A stretch of DNA of 64,000 nt from Adiantum capillus-veneris (lineage: Eukaryota; Streptophyta; Polypodiopsida; Polypodiales; Pteridaceae), in contig CM043945.1 in the NCBI GenBank assembly GCA_014529385.2, positions 143,412,741 to 143,476,740 on the forward strand, in the 5' to 3' direction. The notes below the pieces were generated by a model that was not told the DNA's origin, made no database searches, and worked only from the letters and a program-made list of their open reading frames with translations. Positions 34,857 to 46,277 of this stretch are shown here, in pieces (within the stretch, counting starts at the first letter, position 1; the number at the start of each line of letters is the position of its first letter). Both the position numbers and the translations under genes were made by a program.

Positions 34857-37800
34857 ATGGCTGACAATAGTAAAGAGAGTGAAATTAATGTTGATAACTT
34901 TGATTTTGCTCATGAGCAAGCTACTAATGATGCTTCAATGCTTGTTAACTATCTTGTTTCTAGGCTTCAACAAGCCATGGGCAATCCATCTCTCCAAAGT
35001 GAAGTGCAACGGCAGCTCCGTACTCACGGGATTCCCAAGCTCATCACCATGACGAGAGAACACCTAGGAAGCCTCCTTGTGAGACTACCAAAAGAGGTCT
35101 CTCTCCGATTCGGGAAGAAGAAGAGAATCCATATGAAGGGCTCAAGAATTTACTTCTTGATGATGCATCTCCTTCCCAAAGGAGAACTCAAGAGCCTCCA
35201 CCGAAGGAACGAGAAAGAAGCGAGTCTCCCGCCACCTCGGCGGAGATGGCTCCACAAAGACGGCGGGCTAAACGCTCTCCATCACCACCAAAGCGGAGAA
35301 GACCATCACACTCTTCTCCACACCATAATTCAAAGAGGGATGATAAAAAGCAAGAGAAGAAAAAGGCGAGAAAGAGGACACCCTCTTCTCCATCTTCTTC
35401 ATCCTCTTCTTCTTATGAAAACTATGGTGAAGATGACAAAGATCAAGACAAGAAAAAGGCGAGAAAGAGGTCACCCTCTTCTCCACCTTCTTCAAATTCT
35501 TCACCCTCTGAAGAAAGTGATGGTGCAACCTTTGAACCATCAAAAAGAAGAGGCCATAGGAAATCCTATGCCACATGGAAGAGGTCGTCCAAGTTGAAGA
35601 AATTCAAAGAGGGAGGGAAGAGCATCTCTTTCCTTACCTATGATGGTACCTTTGGTGCTACGGACAAAGTCTTGGCCTTTATCCAATAATTCGATGCGGC
35701 GTTTGGAGATGAGGGCTTCACGGAGTCCTCTAAGCTATGCCATGTAGCTATGCACTTTCAAAAGTCCGCCAGAAAATGGTGGTCTAGCCTACGAGCCAAT
35801 GGTGAAGCTCCACGAACATGGAAGGCTTTAAGAGCTTCCATTATGAAGCAATTTTTGGCCACTGATGCCAAAGACAAAGTACTCACCGAATGGCGAAGCT
35901 TAAAGCTCTCTCCCAATGAATCCATCCACAAATATGTAGACAAGTTTTGGGACCTACAACTCAAAGACACTGTCTTCAAAAGGTTGGATTTTGGAGAGCA
36001 AAAGCAACAATTTTGTGCCGGCTTAACCGAAGAAATGGCGGAGTATGTCAACTCCCAAAGACCACGTACCATATCGGCGGTAATACACCACACTATGGTC
36101 GCCTCTCGAATCAATTTCCAAATGGGGGCAAAAAGAAATAATAAGCCCCCGGAAAACAAGGGTTCCAATGAGCCTAAGGGGAAGGACAATGTCCAAAAGT
36201 CTCCTAAGGGAAACTCCAACAAAGCTAAAGAGAAGGGAGTTTACAAAGGTAAGAATAAACTCTCTCCTGAAGAGCTTGAGCGTTATCGTAAGGATAACCG
36301 GTGTTTCAAGTGTGGAGAACAAGGGCATGCGTACCGCGCTTGTCCCCAAAAGAACAACCGCCAAGATCCTCCTAGAGCTTCCTTGGTTGAAATCCAAGAG
36401 GAGGAGACTCACCAAACTCACCAAAAAGGATCTCCTCTATGCCATGCTTGGGGAAAGGTAAGAGAACATGATGCTTTTATTCTCTTTGACCCTGGTTCTA
36501 CTGAAAATTTTATATCTATAGAGTTGGCCACCAAGCTAGGAATACAATCTTACGAGATGGGAGATGTCCTACCTGCAGACAGTGCCTTCAAGGGGCAAGA
36601 AGCTTCAGTCACTCCCTTAATTGGTAAATTGAGGCTTCATGTCCAAGGCTATGTGGACAAAGAGGACTTCTTTATCTCTCCTCTCAAGCATGAGGATGTA
36701 ATCCTAGGGGCACCATGGTTTGACCGCCTGGCTGCCGATGTTAAATTTCCTGAAAGGAGAATCTCCTTTAAGTTCAGGGAAAAAGACATGTATATAGATG
36801 CTAAGGAAATGGGTAACACCATCCCCATTGTACATACACCAGCTTTCAATAAGTCAATAAAGAGCTCTATTTCCGTGTACATGATTTTTGTTAAAGATTC
36901 TCAAAATGAACCTAATGCTTTAACAAAAGAAAATAAAAGCAACCAAAAGGAATTAGAGTTATCCAATTTTCTCAAGGGGTTTCAAGATGTTTTTATTGAC
37001 GACATCCCTTGTGAGCTACCTCCTAAACGAGGTAATGATGACCATGCAATTGAACTTTTTCCAGGAAGTTCACCGCCTAATAAACCTCCTTATAGAGTTT
37101 CTCAAGCTCAACAAGAGGAGATTATGCGGCAAGTGCATGAGTTAGTTGAGAAGGGTATGGTTAGGCCAAGCTCATCTCCATTTTGCTCACCTGTGCTATT
37201 AGTGCAAAAGAAAGACGGCACATATCGTATGTGTGTCGACTATAGAGCACTAAATAGGATCACTATCAAGAATAGGTTTCTCGTTCCACGGGTAGAAGAC
37301 CTATTTGATAAGCTACAAGGATCGACCTACTTCAGTAGGATTGACCTAAAAAGTGGCTATCATCAAATAAGGATAGTTGATCAAGACATTGTAAAGACCG
37401 CATTTCGTACTACATTTGGTCTTTACGAATACATTGTCATGCCTTTTGGCTTGACCAATGCACCAGCCACATTCAACCGCTTGATGGAGAAGCTGTTCAG
37501 GCCTCATTGAACCTTCACTGGAGTGTTCTTTGATGATATTATCATCTACTCTAATTCATTGGAGGAACACAAGCAACACCTCCACGTAATATTTCAAGTT
37601 TTAAGAGAGAATAAACTTTACGTTAATCGAAAGAAAAGTGAATTTTTCTTACAAAAGATTCAGTATTTAGGTCACATTATCTCTCAAGATGGCATTCAAA
37701 TGGATCCATCCAAGTTAGAGGTAATAAAAGGATGGCCTAAACCAAGGAATCTTCATGAACTAAGAAGCTTCATAGGTATGTGTGCATACTATAGACGCTT

Positions 37801-39795
37801 CATAGAAAAGTTCTCACAAATTGCGGGACCATTACATGACCTAACAAAGAAAAGCGTTAGGTATACATGGTCTGCTAAGGAGAACAATGCTTTCGAAAAG
37901 CTTAAAGAAAAGCTTATCTCTCAACCTGTGCTTACACTACCGGATCTCTCAAAACCATTTGAGGTCCAATGTGATGCCTGTGGTGATTGCCTTGGAGCTG
38001 TTTTGCTTCAAGAAGGGCACGCCATAGGCTATGAGAGTCGAAGGCTTGATCCTATTGAGCAAGCTCTAGGCATATACGAAAAGGAACTCCTTGTAGTTCT
38101 ACATGCCTTAGACTCATGGAAGCACTATTTATTGGGGACTCCTTTCATTCTGCGAACGGATCACCAAAGTCTTAAGTACTTCATGACGCAGACCAAGCTC
38201 TCCGACAAACAAATGAGGTGGGCAAATTTCCTTTCGCAATTTCATTTTCATATTGCTCACATTGCTGGCAAGCATAATCAAGTAGATGATGCACTCTCAA
38301 GACGGCCGAGAGTGAATGCGGTTTCCATAGCAACTCACAATGATCTATCTTCAATGATAGATGAGTATGCTATTGATCCCGATTTTAGAGATGTGATTTC
38401 AGCCCTTGCATTAGGGAAGAAAGAAGAACCATTTACTTTACAAGATGGTTATCTTCTCTATGGCAATAGACTATGCGTTACTAACTCCCTGCGTGAGAAA
38501 GTAATGTATGAATCTCATGCTCCCCCGTATGCGGGGCATAGAGGGATTCAGTCTACCTTAAAGGGAATTGAAACATATTTCTATTGGCCTACCATGAAAG
38601 TGAACATACAAGAGTATGTTTCCAAATGTGTGGTATGCCAAAAGAAAAAATTTGATAGAGGGAAGCAACCTGGATTGCTTCAACCCTTGCCAATCCCTAA
38701 TTCACCATGGGAGAGCATATCCATGGATTTTATCTTTGGATTGCCTAAGTCTATCCATGGGAATACGGGAATATGGACGATAGTAGACAGGTTCAGTAAA
38801 CAAGCTCATTTTATACCTATCAAAAAGACTATCAAATGGCAACCCTCTTCATTTCAAAAATTTTCAAATACCATGGCTTGCCAATGTCCATAGTGTCGGA
38901 TAGAGATCCTAGAATGACCAGTAATTTCTGGAAGGGTCTCTTTGAGAATTTAGGAACAAGGCTAAACTTCTCTTTGGCCTATCATCCACAAACTGATGGC
39001 CAAAGTGAAATAGCTAACCTAACCATTCTCGATCTACTAAAAGCCTATGTAATGGAAGTAGATCAAAGATCCCAATGGGAGAAGTACTTACCCTTAGTGG
39101 AGTATGCTTACAATAACACTGTACATACTTCCACGGGAAAAGCACCTTTCGAGGTAATTGAGGGAAGATCAAAAAGTCCCTTGCTACTTAAGGTACATGG
39201 GAAGATCTTCGCTGCAGATGAGTATAGCCGAGACCTACAAGAATCTTTTCAAAAGATTAAGGATGCTATCTCTATCTCACAGCAAAGGCAAAAGGCTGTT
39301 GCTGACAAGCATAGAAGAGCCCAAACCTTTAAAGAAAACGATTGGGTCTTGTTAAAGTTTCCCAAGGCTCGATTGAGGGACACGACGAGCAAGAATCCTA
39401 CGGGCCACCAAAAGTACTATGCTAAACTAGCAAAAAGGTACTATTGTCCCTTTCAGATTCTTAGGCCAATCAATGAGATGGCCTATCAACTCAAGTTGCC
39501 CAATCATTGGCTCATACACAATGCTTTTCATGTGAGCCTATTAAAGCCTTACAAAGGAGAGCCACCTCAAGAACCAACTATTGAAGACCCACCGGAGATC
39601 GAGGACCAAGAAGAGGTGTTGCAGCCCGAGTCCATTCTCCGACATGAAGACAAGGTACTAAGAGGCGGTAAGACTATCCGACGATATCTTATCAAGTTTA
39701 AGAATTATCCTTTTGAAGATGCTAGATGGATGCAAGGCATACAATTAAAGGATAACCTAAACCTTGTCAATGCTTACAATGCTTCCCAAGAGTAA
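34857..39795 (+). pseudogene. Gypsy-B gag-pol polyprotein
   Basis: Start at ATG 34857 (MADNSKESE). A one-base shift near 35030 leads into an Arg/Ser/Lys-rich linker with two KKARKR(T/S)PSSP blocks. The gag capsid follows ([15 protein letters not shown]), then knuckle [14 protein letters not shown] (36302-36343), protease [14 protein letters not shown] with [15 protein letters not shown] and FFDDIIIYS (37526-37549), RNase H (DACGDCLGAVLL, RTDHQSLKYF), integrase (AGHRGIQSTL, YHPQTDGQSE) and a C-terminal chromodomain-like stretch (ILRHEDKVLRGG...IKFKNYPFEDARW). Breaks: TAA 35687-35689 (from CAA), TGA 37508-37510 and a frameshift near 38850 in the integrase. Chromodomains of this type are thought to steer integration towards heterochromatin. 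Confidence 0.96.
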
Positions 39796-40151
39796 GCAAA
39801 TGTACAAAATGTTAAAAATGAACAAAATTTTTGTCTTATAAGACTCTCTTTTTCTTTATTTGTGCACAAAAATGAAGTAGTATGCATGCTTAGATCAGGT
39901 TTGCGGAGACGACGTCTCCCAAACACCAAGTAGAGCTTGTCACTCTACTATGGAAGATTGATAGGACTAATGTGCAGACATGCTTGCGGTAGCCTCAGGC
40001 TCTCAAGCGCCAAATGGACTAGTCATCCATTGTGGAATGATGTCGTAGGGTAACATAGGGATCCTCTACCCGCTAAGAAAAGGACTCATGAACATGCTTT
40101 ATCTTCTCTACACCATAGTCGAGGACGGCTATGATTTCAAGAGAGAGGTAA
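39796..40151 (+). other. Gypsy-B 3' untranslated part and polypurine tract
   Basis: No coding. It ends CAAGAGAGAGGTAA (40138-40151) directly before the 3' LTR, the plus-strand primer. Confidence 0.8.
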
Positions 40152-41740
40152 TGTCATAATAATCAATATCTAATTCTCCTAAATGATTTTCTCATATTAA
40201 ACTGATCTTTTAATGTGGGGAAGGCCAGGGGAGAAAAAGCTAGAATATTGGTTAAGCTAGCAGACCGGCCACAGTAGGGACCCAAAGGAGGGAAAATAGG
40301 GATCCAAAGGGGGGGGCCATCTGCAAAAGAGCCATGTTCAACAATGGGCTAAAAAGACCCTAAGGTTCAGCCCATTAAGACTTCCAAAATGCTAAGGTTC
40401 CAAAATTCAAAGGTTGTGTCCAAAGGTCAACCCTAGGGAAAATTGGATGCTTTGTGTGTGCCCTAAAAGTCTTTGCACATCCCTACATGGGAGGGGGCGA
40501 GCCCTAAAGGTAGGGGATGAGAGAGAAAGCCACACACACACACACAGGCTCCCTTTACACAAAGGGAATGAGGGACACATGTCAGCTCCCTAGGCCAGAT
40601 GCCCACAAGGTGTACCCAATTCCTATTGGAAGACCCTTGAAGTGGACCAATGAGAATTAAGCTAGAGTAAATCTAGTTTAATTAATTTAAAAACATTTAA
40701 TAAAAGAAACCAATGAGAATTAAGTCTCCTAGAAGACTATTGGGCAGTCTCCCAAGGGGACTAATGAGCATTCAGGAGCCCAATGGCTTGCCTGATTCCT
40801 ATTGGCCAGGAGGCAAAGGGGTCCAATGAGAGTTTAGTTTAATTATTTAATTACCTAAAGCTCTCACAAAAGGGGAAAGGGGGACACATGTCAGAAGGCT
40901 ATCACTTATGCTGCTTAACACCCATTGGCTTGACTTGGGGAGGTCCAATGAGGCAAAAGCCAGACCAATTTAGCAGGAAGGGCTCGCCCAAGAGAGAGAG
41001 GGGGCTGATTTTTGCTAGGCATTGGCACACACCACTCACACTTGACCATGTGTGAAGAAAGAATACTCTATCTCCTCCCAAGCTTTAATGGAGAGCTCAT
41101 CACCTACTCCAAGATTGTGAGATAGAAGCCTACATCAACACTCTCTTGGCATGTGGATGCAAATCCAACCAAGAGCCAAGCTTCCATGCATGCTCATCTT
41201 CTCTACCAAGCTAATTACTAAGCTAAGCTATGCTAATATGAGTGATTATGTGAGGAGATGTACATCTTTCTCGTAAGATACTCCTTCTTCCTCTCAATCT
41301 ACTCTCATACCCTGCTAGCTCTCACCATCTTCGAAGGTGTGTGAGGTCTTGGGTTTGAGAACGGGGATAATTCAAGTTGTGTTTGATTAAGTGTTTTGCT
41401 TAGTGCATGAAGCTTCCATCTTCATTGCACTAGCTAGTCTTGAAGGAACACAAAGAATTGTATTGTACAATGTCTCTCTTGATGGGAGAAACCATAATAC
41501 AAAGCCTTTTGGAGGGGGGACCGGCTCGATGCAAATCCGGTCCTCAATTGTTGTCAATAGCTTCATTTCTCTCTCTTTTGAAAGTATTTTTGATGCTATC
41601 TAACTAGGTGTTATGCTTTTTGTTGCTCTCTCCACCCAAGCACTCTTGTAATTCTCATTAGGAATCTATTCTAATGAAATGCCCACTATGTTCATGCTAA
41701 TTTCCGCTACACATAAGTTATTAGGCCATTAAATGTTACA
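40152..41740 (+). repeat. Gypsy-B 3' LTR
   Basis: 1589 bp; about 25 differences from the 5' LTR, including a 2-bp CA-repeat change. It is followed by CCAGG. Confidence 0.97.
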
Positions 41741-42576
41741 CCAGGTACCAGTGGTACTGGTCAGGGACGGGGAAGATACCAACCAGGAATGGGCAGAGGA
41801 AGAGAAAGAGGAAATTTCCAGAATAGGAGCATGAATTGCTATACTTGTGGGAAGTATGGTCATTTTGCAGCCCAATGTCTAGATGCACCTGTAACGACTA
41901 CTACTGAGGCTAAGGCACCAAAGCCAATCCCAGTCAGGGTGGTTACCAGGAGCAAGGGAGTAGTCATTGAAGAAATCCAAGACATTTCAGAAGTACTTGT
42001 CAATCCTCACAGCAACAAGTGGGCTCAACAGAGGGAAGTTTGGAAGGCCAAAGGTAAAGAAAAGGTGGTAGATGAGTGGCAAGAGCAGCGGGAACTAGCA
42101 GCTAAAATCACGGAGGATTTAGCTAAGAATCTGCTAGAGCAGCCAGAAAGTTTTGAAGCTAGATTCATTCAGAGGATACCAGCCCAATCGATTGATAAAG
42201 ATTAGTTAGTACCGGCCATGACAGAGACCATGCTGGCTGTGGGACATGGACTAGCTGATGAAATGGGAGTGGATGGAAAGAGTAGAAGCACTGCAAAAGA
42301 AGAATGGCAGTATGAAGATACCAGTTCTTCAAGCTCTGACAGTCAGTCTGACCAAGAGAGAGAAGAAATTCATGTGAAAATTTGTGATAGAATCCAGCAG
42401 CTGACTGTAGAGCTGGAGGATATAAGAAAGACCTTGCCTGAGGTAGCCAACTTTATCAGACAGCGCAAAAAGACTGAGGCAGAGGCCAGAACAGTGGACC
42501 TGACGGCTGTCCGGGATGATGAAGTTCCACTTATCTAGGTAGACTACAAGGTCACGAAGCAGTGGGAACCTCTTCA

Positions 42577-45332
42577 AGCATTATCTTGGATGGAGGGGCA
42601 GGAGTCAACATAATGGGAGCCCATCTTCAGCAAAGAATGGGTATCACTAATATGAAACTAGCACCATTCAAAGTAAGAATGACAGATCATAGAGTCGTAT
42701 AGGCGACGGGTATGATTGAAAACATGCAGATAAGAGTTGGGAGGGAGAAATTCAAAACCAGTTTTCTAGTCCTAGATGTGCAGGGAGCATATGGAATGCT
42801 ACTAGGGCACCCATGGTTAAGAACAACACATGTTGTTCATGACTATGCAAACCAAACTTTGACCATAGAAGGGGCCAATGGCAGAATCCAAATCCAGACC
42901 AACAATACCAGGAGTTGGAAAAAGGAACTGAGGCCGAAGGAGTTGTGTCAGAAGTACAGAGCCAAGAAAATCGAGCGAATGCTAGCGGCTATGAACATAT
43001 TTCCTTTGGCAAAAATCGACTTGAATGCAGTCTTGCTGAACAAAGAGCAGGATGATAAGCAGAAGAGACAATTTCCTGATCAGTTTACCGAAGTCAATGC
43101 AGGGGAAAGAACAATTCAGCTAACTGGGAGGATGGAGGAACCAACTGATACTGGTATAGTAGAGGAACCAGTATGTTCTGAAGAATACCCACTGGATCAG
43201 AATAATGATTCAGAAATGAATGGACCATCCTGGGACTACGTTGAAGAATCGACCAAACGAAAAGGAGGCGGACCAAACTGGTTGCTTCCAGACGATCAAG
43301 AAGTAGAAGAGTGGAACCTGGGATCAGAGGAAAATCCCAGAATGATCAAGGTTAACAAGCACCTCAACCCGGCAATGAAGGAAAAAGCACGAAAAATGTT
43401 CCAGAACTATAAAGATGTGTTTGCCTGGGAACATACAGATTTGAAGGGAGTAGATCCTGAAGTCTGTCGGCACCGAATACCACTGAAACCGGATGCTAGG
43501 CGAGTAAGATTGCAAAGATACCGGATCAACCCCAACTATGCAAAGAAGGTCAAGGAGGAGATTGATAATCTTCTCAAGGCTGGGTTCATTACGGAAGTGG
43601 CAAGCAGTGATTGGCTATTTCCCATAGTCGTCTTTCCCAAAAAGAATGGGAAATTAAGAGTTTGTGTTGAGTATAGGAAGCTAAATGCCCAGAATATTAA
43701 GGATCCATTTCCCTTAGCTTTTATTGATATGTTGCTTGATGAGATCGTAGGATATGAGATGTATAGCTTCATAGATGGTTATAGCGGCTATAACCAGTAC
43801 AGATCGCTCCTAAAGATAGAGCTAAAACCACTTTCATCACTGAGTGGGGAGCTTTCATGTATCTGGTGATGCCTTTTGGCGTGTGCAATGCACCAGCTAC
43901 TTTTCAGCGGTGTATGATGGAGATGTTTAATGAATTTCTTCATCAGTTCCTCGCCATTTTCATGGATGACTTCATTGTCTATTCAGATGAGGACCAGCAT
44001 CTTCTATTCCTAGAGATGGTTTTTAAACGCTTTCAGGAGAAGAGGATTTTTTTGAATTTATTCAAATCTGTTTTTCTAGTATGGAAGGGACAGCTACTGG
44101 GACATGTGGTTTTCCGCAATGGAATAGAGATGGCCAATGACAAAATATAGAGTGTCCAGCGAGCTAAAGCACCTAGAACTGCTTCAGAGTTGAGTTCTTT
44201 CTTGGGTTATGTGAATTTCTATAGAAGATTTGTACACAAGTTTGCTTCTCAAGAAGTACCACTATATGAGCTTACAAAGAAGACCAGTATGGAAATCCTA
44301 TTGAATATGCTTTCAGTCAAGCATCGGAAATCTACTCCTTACTATCCTAGATGCAATGGACAAGCTAAAAGTAGCAATAAGACAATAAAGACTATTCTCA
44401 CTAAGGTGGTGTAAAAGAAACCAGACAAGTGGGATTTGAAACTTCAGACTGCTCTATGGGCTTATAGGACAGCTTATAAGGTAACTACTGGAATGACACC
44501 ATTCAAAATGGTGTATGGTACTGAAGCTGTGATTACTATGGAGTTTAAAATCCCCAGTCTGAGAATGGATGTGAAGTATGGATTAGACTTCAACCATAAT
44601 CTTAAGAAGAGGCTGGATGAACTGATGCAATTAGATGAACTCAGGCAAAGGGCTATATTGGAACAAGAAATTGTTCAACAACGAAGAAAGCACTGGCATG
44701 ATCGCCGAATTAACGTTCGAGAATTCCAGAAAGGAAACTTAGTGCTTCTATATCAGTCTAGACTGGGTCCAAAGAAGCCGAACTTGAAAATTGCCTAGGC
44801 AGGACCTTTTGAGGTAGATTGGGTCTTCTCCAATGGCACAGTCAGATTGAAAGATTTATCTGGACTGATGTTGCCAGGAGTATATAATGGAGCAAAGATA
44901 AAGCTTTCTTATTCAAAGACCAGAGAAAATGGATCGGAACAAGGTACAAAGGAACTGGAGGTTGCTGATCAAGAGATACCGGAATCAGACATTTTTGGAC
45001 TTTTTCATGTACAACCACTTCCAGGTTCAGAACCAGTACTAGAAGGACTAGATCAGGCTGACCTTAGAATCAGTACCAGTATGGTCAAGCCAAACTGGAA
45101 ATCAGTTCAGTACCAGTATGGACACACTTTCCAAATTTTAAGCGCCCAACGGTCAAATGGCACGCCAGTGGTAATTATTACAAGGATGGGTCGCAGTCTT
45201 GTCCAATGCATGTCCACCACGACAGCAACGACGCACACAAGTCTAGGAGCTGCGAGTGGTGGAGCTTTTATGGCACGAATGCGTATAATAGTCAAGAGAG
45301 TTACCATTTTTCCTCATAAATCTCTTGCGTGA
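42577..45332 (+). pseudogene. Gypsy-A pol with internal deletion
   Basis: Protease: SIILDGGAGVNIMGAHL from 42577, then TAG 42700-42702 and LLGHPWL. RT: HRIPLKPDARRVRLQRYR, VFPKKNGKLRVCVEYRKL, FIDGYSGYNQ; a one-base shift near 43800; MPFGVCNAPATFQR and FMDDFIVYS (about 43960-43985). TAG 44148-44150 follows, then SFLGYVNFYRRF. Near 44290 the RT connection jumps directly to the second half of the integrase (STPYYPRCNGQAKSSN), so RNase H and the integrase zinc finger are deleted. TAA 44412-44414 and TAG 44796-44798 come after. The tail to 45332 is a low-similarity linker. The copy cannot integrate by itself. Confidence 0.9.
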
Positions 45333-45673
45333 CGTTTCCCTTCTATAAACCATTCGCCATCGCCGAGCTCCAAGGTTTCTTCGCTGCAGCCGCAAACTTC
45401 GACCTCTGATGAGACAGTTGACTATCAGATAGTCTTGCCAGCAACACCAGGAAACGGCTTCGACACGACAAGTAAGTCATCTTCTCCTTTGCCTGTTTCA
45501 TCGTCATCGACCTCATAGTGTATGGGTAGAAAGAAACGCTCAGAGAAGATGCAGGAGTCTCTTGAGGAAACCCAGGCTATAGTTTCTGAGGCAAAGGCAA
45601 GCCTTCCCGTTCTTCCATACAGTAAAATCCAGCGTTATGTATTTACTGATCAAGCAATGGCTTTGCTAAAACT

Positions 45674-45994
45674 TGTTGAGATGTCGAGCTCTACATCTTG
45701 AGCTGGCATCCACTACGGGTCTTGGCCGCTTACGACATTTACTCACTGGCGCGTTAGGTGACCGACATGGAGAATCTCTGCCAGTGATTCTACAGCTGGA
45801 CTACACTTATGGTGCCAGCCTAGTACGCTTCTAGCGAGTTCACACTTAGTGACCGCATGTACATATGTGCTACTTTTCAGCTTTAGCACTTAGTCATTTT
45901 GTACTCTCTTTTCTGTGAGAAGAAGAAGAAGCTTTCCATCTCTGTGTGCTTTGTGCTTGTCTTGTGTAGCTCTCTTGCATCCTCTTTCTTTACA
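45674..45994 (+). repeat. Copia-2 5' LTR
   Basis: 321 bp, TG...CA, same length as the 3' copy. It contains (GAA)n near 45919-45932. Confidence 0.96.
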
Positions 45995-46006
45995 TGGTAT
46001 CAGAGC
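45995..46006 (+). other. Copia-2 primer binding site (initiator Met tRNA)
   Basis: TGGTATCAGAGC immediately after the LTR. Confidence 0.95.
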
Positions 46007-46277
46007 CTGGTGCAGGCAAGAGAGGCTTAGAGAGCAAGAGCGTCACAATCCCTTCATTCGCAATCCATGACCAGATTTTAGGGGTTTTTCGTACAAGTTT
46101 CTGAACAGGTCTCCAAAGTGCAGTACACAGAGATTTACTGTACAAGTATAGTGGTTGTATGTACGCTTGATTGTGAACACTTGTTGAGTGTAGAAAGCGT
46201 TACAGGTACCACGATAGCAGGTTCAGCAGATTTGCAATTTTTTGCAGATTGCAGCTATTTTGTCTTAGTGCTTCAAG

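Larger units (their letters stand above)
32863..41740 (+). mobile_element. Gypsy-B, Ty3/Gypsy chromovirus
   Basis: 8878 bp with 1589-bp LTRs (32863-34451, 40152-41740), TGTCATAATAATC...TTAAATGTTACA, inserted in Gypsy-A gag with perfect duplication CCAGG (32858-32862, 41741-41745). About 25 differences between the LTRs (about 1.6%) make it the youngest LTR pair here. The order gag, protease, RT, RNase H, integrase and C-terminal chromodomain-like segment marks a chromovirus. The same family left a solo LTR in Copia-1 at 9991-11580. Confidence 0.97.
31526..42538 (+). pseudogene. Gypsy-A gag, split by Gypsy-B
   Basis: Start at the ATG 31526. Residues 1-145 are charged and Ser-rich. A capsid-like region follows (ISFPIFKGGKKDDPDVHIQ, EAARKWYYHYPA), interrupted by TAG 32240-32242. 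Two degenerate knuckles (WCSRCKSKDHIS lacking its last Cys, YCKAFGHLWNNC lacking its first) precede the Gypsy-B insertion at 32862. An intact CCHC, CYTCGKYGHFAAQC, lies at 41837-41878 beyond it. The frame then runs to TAG 42203-42205 and TAG 42536-42538. The protein would form the particle and package RNA. Three tandem knuckles is more than the usual one or two. Confidence 0.88.

Noticed and set aside
45674-45994. Copia-2 LTR as part of the Gypsy-A 3' end
   Set aside because: A matching copy at 50056-50376, a tRNA primer site at 45995 and a near-matching target duplication show a separate nested element.
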